Shown piece after piece: positions 13,262 to 22,354 of a stretch of 64,000 nucleotides of DNA. The translations under genes and the position numbers were made by a program. Positions within the stretch are counted from its first letter, which is position 1, and each line of letters begins with the position of its first letter. The notes under the pieces are model-generated. The model made no database searches. It was not told the origin of the DNA and worked only from the letters and a program-made list of their open reading frames with translations. Source of the DNA: a secondary endosymbiont of Ctenarytaina eucalypti (GTDB taxonomy: Bacteria; Pseudomonadota; Gammaproteobacteria; Enterobacterales; Enterobacteriaceae); the NCBI RefSeq assembly GCF_000287335.1, contig NC_018419.1, forward strand, positions 1 through 64,000. The letters run 5' to 3'.

Positions 13262-13311
13262 TTCGCTCATCTGAGCGTTAGCCTTATAAGGCTAACGCTC
13301 AGATGAGCGAA
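13262..13311. repeat. Perfect 50-bp palindrome
   Basis: Every base from 13262 to 13311 pairs with its mirror position; the centre is TTATAA at 13284-13289. Each 25-nt arm contains CTCATCTGAGCGTTAGCC. It sits where the rpmG terminator or the rpmG-mutM spacer would be. No run of T follows on the plus strand. As RNA it would form a very stable hairpin with almost no loop; as DNA it could extrude a cruciform. Its perfection contrasts with the decayed sequence around it. Confidence 0.9.
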
Positions 13312-13767
13312 TCCCTAATTTTTCAACTAAAATCTAAACATGTACACCCTCTTCAGCACCGTAGTTATATATGTCTCAGAAGACAGGTGATTGGTTAGGA
13401 GGCTCAAGGGATTGTTATTCTGTTTATGCATTAAGGGTTCTCTTTTTTAGTTGGATTGTTAGCGAATTATATTGCTTAATGGGTCCATGATACATGCGTT
13501 AGTTAGTGACTATAAATCTCTTCTTTGCTGTCAAAAAAATTATTGAAATTCATGTCATACGCAGATCTGTTTTTGAGTAAAAATTGTATAGAAACAACTA
13601 TTACATACCATGACGATTTTTCGATAAACGGAAAAGCAGCTGGGAAGGAGTAAAAGTTTCGAACAAAAACGCAAGAGGATTCGTCGTCTAACCAATCTGT
13701 GATTTAGAAAAAGAAGAATCCCGAGAGAGAGTAAACATGACTCCCGAGCCGAAAATGTAAGAAGGAA
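13312..13767. other. Gap before metG, possibly with a trace of mutM
   Basis: The gap lies between the palindrome and the metG stop. mutM follows rpmG in E. coli, and near 13375 a reading LRRQVIG with QGIVIL further on faintly recalls the SRRGIEP...GATIL start of MutM. The evidence is too thin for a call, and only about half the gene would fit. On the minus strand just past the metG stop an imperfect stem with arms around CGGGA (about 13710-13755) followed by T-rich sequence could end metG transcription. Confidence 0.3.
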
Positions 13768-15810
13768 TTACTTAACCGGCATGCCTGGGAGCGCACCAGA
13801 ATCTGGGTTAAGTAGAAAAATGTCTTTTCCTCCGAGGCCAGCAGCCATTATCATGCCCTCTGATATGCCAAAGCGCATCTTACGCGGAGCTAGATTAGCT
13901 ACTATTATCGTCAGACGACCTTCCAGCACCTTAGGGTCTGGATAGGCGTCCCGGATTCCGGAGAAGACCTGGCAATCTGAATGGCCTAAGTTTAGCATGA
14001 GCTTCAGCAGCTTATCTGAACCTTGCACGTGCTCAGCGGACTTAATAAGCGCTACGCGGATGTCTATTTTGGCAAAATCATTAAGCTCAATGATGTCGGC
14101 AATTGGGGGCACAGGTTGAGACGACTCTTTCGGTGCGGTTGCTGGCGCCACCATCCCCGTCACTTTTCGGCGCGATGCCTCCATAACCGCTTCTACCTGA
14201 GCCAGTTCGATCCGGCTGAATAGCGTTTTAAAGGGGCTGATGCGATGCGATACTAGCGGTGTTGAAAGGGCCGACCAAGTGAGGGGTAAGTCAAGAAAAG
14301 CTTCTGCCCGGGCCGCGAGCGATGGTAGAACCGGTTTTAAATAGGTCATCAGGACTCGGAAAAGCTGCAATCCCATCGAACAGATGGCTTGCAGATCTTC
14401 CTCACGGTGCCTCTGTTTAGCCACCGCCCAGGGTGCTTGTTCATGGATGTAGCAATTAGCTAAATCTGCCAGGGACATGATTTCGCGAATAGCGCAGCTC
14501 ATGTCGCGCCTGCTGAATGCTGCGCCGATTGATGTCGAGGCATTAACGAAGGTTGCAAGCAGTGCAGGATTGGCCACAGTAGCAGCTAGCTGGCTGTCAA
14601 AACGTTTATTAATAAAGCTGGCGTTACGTGCGGCCAGGTTAACTACTTTATTTACAATATCGGCGTTTACTCGTTGAAAAAAATCTTTTAGATTTAGGTC
14701 TATATCATCAATGCGAGACGACATTTTAGAAGCATAGTAATAACGGAGGCACTCCGGATCCAGGTGCTTCAGATAGGTGCTGGCCTTGATCAGAGTGCCG
14801 CGAGATTTGGACATCTTGGCGCCGTTGATAGTGAGATGACCGTGAACAAACAAATTAGTCGGTTTTCGTAACTGACTGCCCTCCAGTATTGCCGGCCAGA
14901 AAAGGCCATGAAAGTAGACAATGTCCTTACCTATAAAATGGTAAAGATCAGCTTCGGAATTAATGCTCCAGAAATCGTCAAAGCAAAGGTTGCTACGCTT
15001 TTGGCAGAGATTTTTAAAAGCGCTAATATAGCCGATAGGCGCATCCAGCCAGACATAAAAATATTTTCCCGGAACATCCGGGATCTCAAAACCAAAATAT
15101 GGCGCGTCTCGGGAAATATTCCACTGCTGTAGCCCTGATTCGAACCATTCCTGTATCTTATTGGCTACCTGCTCTTGCAGCGCGCCAGAGTGTATCCATG
15201 TGAGCAGCATTTTACTAAAAACGGGTAAATCGAAGAACAGGTGTTCTGATTCCCGCATGACTGGCGTAGCGCAGGACACTGCCGATTTTGGATTAATGAG
15301 ATCCAGTGAGTCGTAGGTGGCGCCGCATACCTCGCAGTTATCGCCGTACTGATCGGGTGAATGACATTTTGGACAGCTTCCTTTCACTAAACGGTCGGGA
15401 AGAAACATGGCCTTTTCAGGATCAAAAAGTTGGGAAATGGTCCGTGACTTGATGTAACCATTTTCCTTTAGGCGCTGATAAACTAGCGTCGATAATTGCC
15501 GATGTTCCTCGCTGTGAGTAGAATAGTAGTTGTCATAACTGATGCCAAAGCCTGCAAAATCTATCCGATGCTTCAGATGCATATTATTAATCATCTCTTC
15601 CGGTTCAATACCCAATTGTTGCGCTTTAAGCATAATTGGTGTGCCGTGTGTGTCATCCGCACAGATAAAATAAACCTGCTGTCCACGCATTCTCTGATAC
15701 CGGACCCAGATATCCGCCTGTATATGCTCAAGCATATGGCCAAGATGAATGGAACCGTTAGCATAAGGTAATGCGCAAGTTACTAATATTTTTTTGGTTA
15801 CTTCAGTCAT
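13768..15810 (-). CDS. metG: Methionyl-tRNA synthetase
   Basis: The enzyme charges tRNA-Met and initiator tRNA. The 680-residue product matches E. coli MetG (677) over its whole length. The HIGH-type motif appears as HLGHMLEHI near the N terminus, and the zinc-binding knuckle as CPKC...CEVCGA around residue 145. The signature KMSKSRGT lies in the catalytic core, and the C-terminal tRNA-binding/dimerisation domain runs from [11 protein letters not shown] to the end. Few insertions are present. No strong ribosome-binding site precedes the ATG. In E. coli apbC/mrp is divergent upstream; I found no trace of it here. Confidence 0.99.
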   Translation of the reverse strand: MTEVTKKILVTCALPYANGSIHLGHMLEHIQADIWVRYQRMRGQQVYFICADDTHGTPIMLKAQQLGIEPEEMINNMHLKHRIDFAGFGISYDNYYSTHSEEHRQLSTLVYQRLKENGYIKSRTISQLFDPEKAMFLPDRLVKGSCPKCHSPDQYGDNCEVCGATYDSLDLINPKSAVSCATPVMRESEHLFFDLPVFSKMLLTWIHSGALQEQVANKIQEWFESGLQQWNISRDAPYFGFEIPDVPGKYFYVWLDAPIGYISAFKNLCQKRSNLCFDDFWSINSEADLYHFIGKDIVYFHGLFWPAILEGSQLRKPTNLFVHGHLTINGAKMSKSRGTLIKASTYLKHLDPECLRYYYASKMSSRIDDIDLNLKDFFQRVNADIVNKVVNLAARNASFINKRFDSQLAATVANPALLATFVNASTSIGAAFSRRDMSCAIREIMSLADLANCYIHEQAPWAVAKQRHREEDLQAICSMGLQLFRVLMTYLKPVLPSLAARAEAFLDLPLTWSALSTPLVSHRISPFKTLFSRIELAQVEAVMEASRRKVTGMVAPATAPKESSQPVPPIADIIELNDFAKIDIRVALIKSAEHVQGSDKLLKLMLNLGHSDCQVFSGIRDAYPDPKVLEGRLTIIVANLAPRKMRFGISEGMIMAAGLGGKDIFLLNPDSGALPGMPVK

Positions 15811-16238
15811 TTTAGGAGTTGGCTTTCTTTAAATGTGATGATAGGATACTTCATAGTAACCGATAGTTATCCTTCACGTAAACAAGCGTTATCTACTCCA
15901 GCCACTATCGACCTCGTTCTACTTCTGATACGGAGCTTTTTTATTCTTCGGTTAATATATACTGCATTCTCTAAACGGCACCGAAAAGAGTCAGGATAAA
16001 ACCTTTTAGCCAATTTCTGCTATATGATTAGCCTACGTAAGGATCCGGAAGGTATCGGATCTACGATAGTAAGGCGTCAAAAGCGTATTAGTCAAAATCA
16101 TTCTCGAGTTAAATAAAGAAGTATAGGGTAGGCAGCCTCTCTTCGTCTACTGGATTATCAGGGAACATCTGAAGGGGTAGCATCAAGTCTGTATGATAAA
16201 TTTTTTTCGCAGGCAGGAGCTGATTGTTTTCTAGAATA
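15811..16238. other. Gene-free gap upstream of metG
   Basis: This 428-nt stretch separates the metG start from the end of the PAP2 gene. It should hold the metG promoter, but I could not pick a convincing -35/-10 pair. No apbC remnant was seen, and no repeat or RNA gene. Confidence 0.5.
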
Positions 16239-17030
16239 TTACGCTCCTGATCTTACGTCTGGAATTATACCTCGCTCTAATCTTATGGCTCTGAAATGCA
16301 AATCATTTCGGGTATAGACTTTTTTTACAGGTGCTACGTTGAGGGCTATCTTCTCCAGCAGATTCTGGGTCGGCGCTTTTTTACCCTGCACTACCAGAAG
16401 CAGTGATAAAATAAGAATTACCGCGATCTGGCTGTTAGTTAGAGAACAGAGAGAAGCATTCTGGGCATGCTGCATCAGTAAGAACCGAGTGCTCATCACG
16501 TAACCCAATGCCAATCCGGATAGGATTTCAGACGCGGAGTGCGCCTGAATAATCACCCTTGAAAGACCAATAATCATCGCTAGAAGATAACCGATTACCA
16601 CCATTGAGATGCGGGGAATGGGACGTGCACGCCTAAAGAGGATCCAGAGTATAATTGGCCAGATACTAGCCGATAGAGCTGAATGCCCGCTGAATCCTGT
16701 AAAATCATAAGTACTGCTACCGATCCCCCAGCCCATAAAAGCTAACTTAGAGACGACAACAGTAGCGCCAGTGAGGCTAAACAGCATCAGCCATTGCCAA
16801 CAGGACTGGCGGGTATCCGCTTTCAGAAGTAGCATGACCATGATTACGCCCGCGCAAGGTAGTAACAGCATGCTATCGCCAAAAAAAGTAACCCAGTGCC
16901 AACTCATGCGTTCCCTCAGAAGGTAAGGCCGGCTAACCGCCAAAGCCATTATGGTCAACTGTGTCCATATAAAAATAGCAGCCCTACTGTGTAATATAGT
17001 ATTAAACTGAACGCTGCCAATGCAGGCCAA
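16239..17030 (-). CDS. PAP2-family membrane phosphatase
   Basis: Proteins of this family remove phosphate from lipid or isoprenoid phosphates at the membrane. The 263-residue product has several hydrophobic segments, the core motif FSGHSA (residues 113-118) and SRVIIQAHSASE (157-168). This second block is the family's third motif SRx5Hx3D with Glu168 in place of the usual Asp. A KLAFMGWG block (95-102) stands where the first motif normally lies. The open frame starts at TTG (17030) because an in-frame stop lies 12 nt upstream; a later start such as Met28 is possible. Substrate and symbol are unknown. It could recycle undecaprenyl or phosphatidylglycerol phosphates. Confidence 0.8.
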   Translation of the reverse strand: MACIGSVQFNTILHSRAAIFIWTQLTIMALAVSRPYLLRERMSWHWVTFFGDSMLLLPCAGVIMVMLLLKADTRQSCWQWLMLFSLTGATVVVSKLAFMGWGIGSSTYDFTGFSGHSALSASIWPIILWILFRRARPIPRISMVVIGYLLAMIIGLSRVIIQAHSASEILSGLALGYVMSTRFLLMQHAQNASLCSLTNSQIAVILILSLLLVVQGKKAPTQNLLEKIALNVAPVKKVYTRNDLHFRAIRLERGIIPDVRSGA

Positions 17031-18434
17031 ATGGTAAAAACATCACTCGAGTTCCCGCGACCGCTTAATAATGCTATGTGTCGTTGCTACGTGTACTATA
17101 TTGATTGGTAGGTACATCACAGCGTCACGGCCGAGGAATTCTGATTCTATCATGTTCTCAGTTTATATGAATGAGACATCTTACGGGCGCGCTATTCGTA
17201 GCTTTTTTAGAATGCTACCTCAGAAAACAGGCTGAGAAGCAGTACTCTTTATCGAGAAGATTTATACACGCACATCAGTGATCATCACATCTAGTATGGT
17301 TCTCGAAGACATCTATGACTGTTGTCTGATGAGATCTAACTACATGCTTGTCATTTTTCGCGCTCAAGAGGGTTTCTCAGTCGAATAAAGAAAATGGAGT
17401 TATTCAAAACGATCATAGGATCGAGGTGCTTAAGGCAGGTTGTAGGGAGTAAGAGACCGTTTAGCCTTATGTAAGAGCTACCCTTTATCCTTGAATCCTT
17501 CAGATTCAGCTCAGTAAATTTTTTATTTTAGAAGCAATGCTCTTCTTTTCCGATGCACTGTGATGCTAGGCGTTGCCCGTACCATTTTTATGGACATCTT
17601 CTTAAATTTTTGTCCAATATATCTTATGGATAAGCAATGTCAATCAACCGGGATGTGAGAGAGACTTCATGATGGAGTGGTATTAGCAGAATTTTCTCGA
17701 TATTTTTACAATTTATCATTTTTTCGAAAAGATATATGAATAGCCTTGGCGCGCTCAGAAGCAAGAACTAGATTGTCATGGCAATTTTAAAATTGAAGTT
17801 CGGTTAGGGTTTCTAAATAACTTCTATGCAATATTTTCAATTTTACCAGTTTTTTGGCGTAAAATATAGCATGTGTAATGATACATGCATTACAGAATGT
17901 TCGTATCATGTCATTATAAATAATGCTTATAAAAAGAGTACATTGAAAGTAAGTTTTTTAAATTCATCTTGCAAACAATCAAGCGTATGATAATCAGACG
18001 GTTTGTTGATTTTAGCTAGATTTTTTGAATACATTAGCATTTTCATCAGTCAGTCCTTTGACAAGACTTTTTGTTTAATGCGAAAATTGATACGGAACAT
18101 CCTTAAGATGATCTTATCAGAGTGGATATCTTTTTTTATTATTGAGGTTATTTCAACTACCTGTACATTATTTTATGGTGACATAGACGCAGAGGGCCTC
18201 TAGACGTGTTTTAACCGGACCCTATACGTTTTGGGCAGTAGTCATGGTTCACGTTTCTTCCATTATTCTTCTGATGTCTCAGAAAATAATTTATAAATAA
18301 TAGATTGCCTTAATTATCTGAGGGGGCTGGTTCATTATCTAATCTCCTCGTCCCCGTGGGGGTGGTGTCTTTATTTTCTTCTCCAGGAGCGTTAACTAGA
18401 ATCAAGAGAGATGATGCTGCCGGGATCGTGAACA

Positions 18435-18463
18435 GACTGATCTCTTCACCGTACACGTCTGAC
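18435..18463 (+). repeat. Left arm of a long inverted repeat
   Basis: Positions 18438-18463 are the exact reverse complement of 18916-18941 (26 of 26). Allowing one mismatch, the arms extend to 29 bp (18435-18463 and 18916-18944). The core includes CTCTTCACCGTACACGTC. The arms enclose about 450 nt with no recognisable transposase. This could be the footprint of a miniature mobile element or a local inverted duplication. Confidence 0.85.
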
Positions 18464-18915
18464 GAGAGATGTTATAAGCAAAAAAACCCTGAGATTAACA
18501 GCCTGTTTTATTAAAACTTCATAGAAGCACAACATATCTGTTCCATGCTATAACAGACTCAAAGTAACAGAGAACACTTTTAGTGTGCAGCAGACGACTT
18601 TTAGACTACATTGACATAGCTACTACCATGGTCCTGATAATGAAAAGAGTTTTTTGTCGGTCTATAAGAGCTTGACAGGATTCATGTTGAATCAATTGAT
18701 GAACCTATAATGCTGCCTCTAAGAGCAGTTAGAATGTTGATTTCTTGGCATGTTAGAAAAGAAATTGAATATTCGCATACATCAGTCAGCATGCAATATT
18801 GTTCTCTAGTTTTCACGGATCAATACGTTACATGATGACATCTCATGCTCTTTTGCTATAAAAAGTTAATAGGTAATTTTTTATCTCGAAGCGCGGTTTT
18901 CTTATGAGTTCTTAA

Positions 18916-18944
18916 GTCAGACGTGTACGGTGAAGAGATCAATC
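18916..18944 (-). repeat. Right arm of the long inverted repeat
   Basis: This is the partner of the arm at 18435-18463, in opposite orientation. It lies near the predicted position of the decayed ratB gene, so one copy may descend from ratB coding sequence. Confidence 0.85.
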
Positions 18945-19018
18945 CGATCACCACCCCGATAGAATGAAAATTTTTTACTCAAGCCAATGTTTTTCAGGAG
19001 GCATATAAAGACGCCGCT

Positions 19019-19454
19019 CCTTCTTTGGAAGGGTGTCTAAGCGTAAAAATACTCTTAAATAATGTAGGTAAATACACTTTTATAACGCAGAATCTGAGCG
19101 ACAGTAAAGATTCTTGGAGAAAAATGGGCATGTCTATCGCAGTAAGACGTCAAGTCTCCGGGTGAAATACGGTCTAAAGGCTTTCTAAGTTTAGGTGCAT
19201 ACAATGTGATCCGCAGGCATCCGGAGCGATTTTTTGGGTAGAAAAGATTCTAGGCCGGATAGAGTTTCTCGGAATGTCTTAAAGCATCTGCATCGCTTAA
19301 CAATAGTCCGCTCATTGTCTTGCTCGTCATAAATTTTAGTTTATTTAACAAGCAATATGATTGCTAGCAATGGCTTGGACTCAATCGTATTGAGTAAGGC
19401 GGGAATGTATTACTTTAGAGAAAGCTTTATCTCATAACAAGAGAGTATCAGAAG
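19019..19454 (-). pseudogene. ratA: Probable decayed ratA
   Basis: ratA is divergent from smpB in E. coli. Reading down from 19397, the minus strand gives LLNTIESKPLL, aligned without gaps to LVNDVQSYPQF of RatA. This puts the original start near 19454, about 140 nt from the smpB start. The remaining sequence is unreadable. RatA is a START-domain protein implicated in ribosome association and in respiratory quinone function. Only one block supports the call; ends come from protein length. Confidence 0.5.
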
Positions 19455-19593
19455 GGTGCTAAAGAGAGCGGCATAAGCACCTTATTCAGCAAAGAACTTT
19501 CTTTTAGTTAACAGTGAGGCACTATAGAACTTTGCTTTAGTCTGGTCTATACGAAAGCTTGCCTTGCCCGGCCTACCGTGTATCATACTCAGC

Positions 19594-20079
19594 ATGAATA
19601 AAAAGAAAAAAGACAAGATATCCATTTCAGCTATTATTGTGCACAATAAACGTGCCCGAAATGAATACTTTATTACAGAGGAGTTCCAGGCAGGCCTTTC
19701 TCTCCAGGGGTGGGAAGTGAAAGCATTACGTGCTGGCAAGGCCAGCATTGGCGATAGCTATGTACTGCTTAAGGATGGCGAGGCCTATCTTTTCGGTGCT
19801 ACTTTTCAGCCAGTGACAGTGGGGTCTTCCTATATAGTCTGTGCTCCTATGCGAGCTCGTAAGCTGTTGTTAAATAAGCGCGAAATTGAGTCATTGACCA
19901 GATTCGTGCATCGTGAAGGTTATACGATTATCGCTCTTTCGCTCTATTGGAAAAACGCTTGGATAAAATTAAAAATCGGCGTAGCAAAGGGTAAGAAACA
20001 GCATGATAAGCGTAAATATATTAAGAAGCGTATATGGGAGCTCGACAAGGCGCGGATTCTTAAGCGCGCTAGCCGATAA
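19594..20079 (+). CDS. smpB: SsrA-binding protein SmpB
   Basis: SmpB binds tmRNA and fits it into stalled ribosomes for trans-translation. The 161-residue product matches E. coli SmpB (160): the OB-fold includes [14 protein letters not shown] and [14 protein letters not shown], then [14 protein letters not shown], and the C-terminal GKKQHDKR precedes a basic tail ending KRASR. ATG at 19594 gives the usual length; a TTG at 19564 lies in frame but would add ten unrelated residues. In E. coli the tmRNA gene ssrA lies a few hundred bases downstream, but no tmRNA is recognisable in the following 1.7 kb. Confidence 0.98.
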   Translation: MNKKKKDKISISAIIVHNKRARNEYFITEEFQAGLSLQGWEVKALRAGKASIGDSYVLLKDGEAYLFGATFQPVTVGSSYIVCAPMRARKLLLNKREIESLTRFVHREGYTIIALSLYWKNAWIKLKIGVAKGKKQHDKRKYIKKRIWELDKARILKRASR

Positions 20080-21823
20080 TTTTAGCATTATCTCTATATT
20101 TTGCAACAATCATTTTTATTCTATCATGCAGAACGTTATATTCGTGCAGAACCGATATAATTGAGCTGTTCCATGATATGGATGCTAGCAGGTATCATCC
20201 GCCTAAGTTCTGTTCCTGTCGCTCTCGCCTGACTTACCCCAAGGTGGGAGAATGATCTAGAATCAAACGATTATTTGAAATTCTTGTGAACTATAAAACA
20301 TGACTATTAGAGGCACTGCGTGAGCAGTGATAAATAGGTGGGTAAGGTGAGAGCGAGATAGAAACAGCACTTAGGCGGATGATTCTCGCAGAACAATCGC
20401 TGTCTGAACAGAGTAACAATAAGCGATGCTGTCAGCTCAATCATCGGAAATGTTCGTGTTTTCAACAAGGCTCTCTTCTGATAGTAGAAGTTCATCATCA
20501 GCACGATCGTGACATAGATCAGTGCCGCTTACGCTACATACTCTTTATTGTTCGTGTGTCATGATGCTTTAGAAATGTTTGCGCCCCTCACATCACCATT
20601 TCCGCTCTGTATAATCAAAAATACTGCATGTGGGTAATGTCACCGCATTTTGAGGTTTATGTACTATAATAGATACCGCCCTTTTCTCGCTGCTTAAGAA
20701 CGGAATAGCTGGTCATCGTAGTTGCACGTTCTATACGTCAAAACTTGAGTTAAGGAGACTCTTTGCCGACGTCAGAGAAACGCGCAACACTTTTTTATGA
20801 TCAGCACTGTTATAACGGACTGCTTTAATGAGAGAACTGATTCGGCCAAGCTGTTCAAACGACGGTTGCGCCGTTTATTCGGTAGACTAATTGATTATGT
20901 TAAATATTCGCTTTTCATAGAGATTCTTGATCTATATGAATGTAGAGATTTTGACTAATGATTGCATTTTTTTTAAAAAAAGATTACAGATGCAGTACTG
21001 CAAGTGGTATGTCACATGATCATGGTACACTACTATATCGATAGTACTATAAAAAATTGATTACATTCAAAAATGTATAGTGTTTAAATACCAGAATTAT
21101 ATTACATTAATCTCTCTTCTTCAAAAACTATTGAAGAAAATAGTCTCTATTTTAAGAGTTGAAATTAAAAATTACTATCTACTTTACTGACAACAATCCA
21201 TTAAGAAGCGAGGTTCTCTGGCAAGTTAAACAGATGACCGTTGAGCTATTTCTGAATGAATAGAGAAAACGGTTCTTGGACGGCCTGTCCCATCGTTGTT
21301 CTACTGAGACCCTATCCAGAAGTACAGCGCAGATGCAATACTTTAGATAAACTACTTTGATGCTGTAGGTGTAGTGATCTGATTTCGCTGCGAAGCGTAG
21401 CCTAATATTAGGCAGAGCAAGAGCATGAGCGCACTCATCCCCGTGGGGACCGAGTGCGCTCATGTGGAGGTTGAAGGGATATAAAAAGGCTATTTTGTGA
21501 ACTTAATCACTTCTATTGAATCATTTGAGTCTGTTTTGTATATGCTATACAGATAGCTGAGACTGTAGCAATGGTGAAAGTATTTAATGGCATTGTAGTT
21601 TTGTTGATTCTTAAAAATAGATAGATTGCCTAACAAGGCCCGCGCTGGGTGCCGTTGTCATAAGTACTTGTTGATTGCGGTATCTATTACACACCTCATG
21701 TCTAGCTCACAAAATTATTTCAGATAGACTAAAAAATTTTGTTTTTAAATTCTTACAGAATAACGGAGTAAAGAAGATGCGACCGCATTAACATTTATGC
21801 TTTTATCAAAGATGCGAGGTTAA
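20080..21823. other. Gene-free stretch between smpB and smrB
   Basis: This 1.7-kb stretch was scanned for the tmRNA 5' consensus and the tRNA-like 3' end on both strands without success. Open frames of 60-95 codons (20307-20564, 21179-21463) are unlike any family I know. Near 21424-21464 lies a strong hairpin, listed separately. The sequence is otherwise AT-rich and uninformative. Confidence 0.5.
21424..21464. repeat. Strong hairpin, 13-bp perfect arms
   Basis: The left arm CATGAGCGCACTC (21424-21436) is the exact reverse complement of the right arm at 21452-21464. The 15-nt centre itself contains TCCCC and GGGGA, adding a second inner stem. No U-tract follows on either strand, so a classic terminator is not obvious. 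It lies in decayed sequence about 360 nt beyond the smrB stop. Confidence 0.85.
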
Positions 21824-22354
21824 TCAAGACACTAACTCCACTAGAATCAAAAGCGCAGCACAGCCGCCAAATTCTTTTGGTGCCTGATGAAAGCCCTTAA
21901 CATCAGGATGTTGCGCTAACCAAAGGGGTGTCTTCTGCTTCAAAATATGTTTTCCGTGTCCGTGCATAACGCCGGCACAATATACACGTGCACGTTGGCA
22001 GGCGACTATCAGAGCGCCTAATGCCTGTTTTGCCGCGGTTTGTCGCAGTCCATGTAAGTCTAAAAAAAGCTCCGGCGTATAGTCACCGCGACGTAGTTTT
22101 TTGACTTCATAGGGGTTTACATCCGGTCGGATATAACTCGGGGGGCTCTCCTCTTGCAGCAAAGGTTGGAATTCATCAGAAAAGTAGAAGGTAGTGGTTA
22201 CCTGATCCTGGATCAATGGTCGAGATAGACTAGCGCTGCTGGCATGCTGCCGTTTGGAGAGTCTCACCCGATTCTTCATCAAAGGCTGAGCACCACTCAC
22301 CGCCTGCCTAAATAGCAGTCGGTCATCCTCCGACAGTATGAATTTTTTTTTCAT
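21824..22354 (-). CDS. smrB: Ribosome-rescue endonuclease SmrB
   Basis: SmrB is the Smr-domain nuclease that cuts mRNA between collided ribosomes, feeding tmRNA-based rescue. The 176-residue product starts [11 protein letters not shown] like E. coli YfcN/SmrB. It has the linker [11 protein letters not shown] (56-66) and KKLRRGDY (85-92), then the Smr domain with DLHGL (99-103) and GHGKHILK (132-139), and [18 protein letters not shown] near the end. It stops a few residues earlier than the 183-residue E. coli protein, after the last strand of the domain. prmB-aroC, normally divergent, was not recognised upstream. Confidence 0.96.
   Translation of the reverse strand: MKKKFILSEDDRLLFRQAVSGAQPLMKNRVRLSKRQHASSASLSRPLIQDQVTTTFYFSDEFQPLLQEESPPSYIRPDVNPYEVKKLRRGDYTPELFLDLHGLRQTAAKQALGALIVACQRARVYCAGVMHGHGKHILKQKTPLWLAQHPDVKGFHQAPKEFGGCAALLILVELVS

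Larger units (their letters stand above)
17031..19018. other. Decayed region, possible site of recN, bamE and ratB
   Basis: By E. coli gene order (recN, bamE, ratB, ratA, smpB) and by length, this 2-kb stretch is where recN, bamE and ratB would have been, but I could not align recN or bamE. A minus-strand reading RIDLFTVHV near 18945 resembles the ratB block DIDLTKNKVGIY, yet it falls inside a duplicated sequence (see the inverted repeat) and may be coincidence. A 66-codon open frame at 18003-18203 matches nothing I know. Confidence 0.35.
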
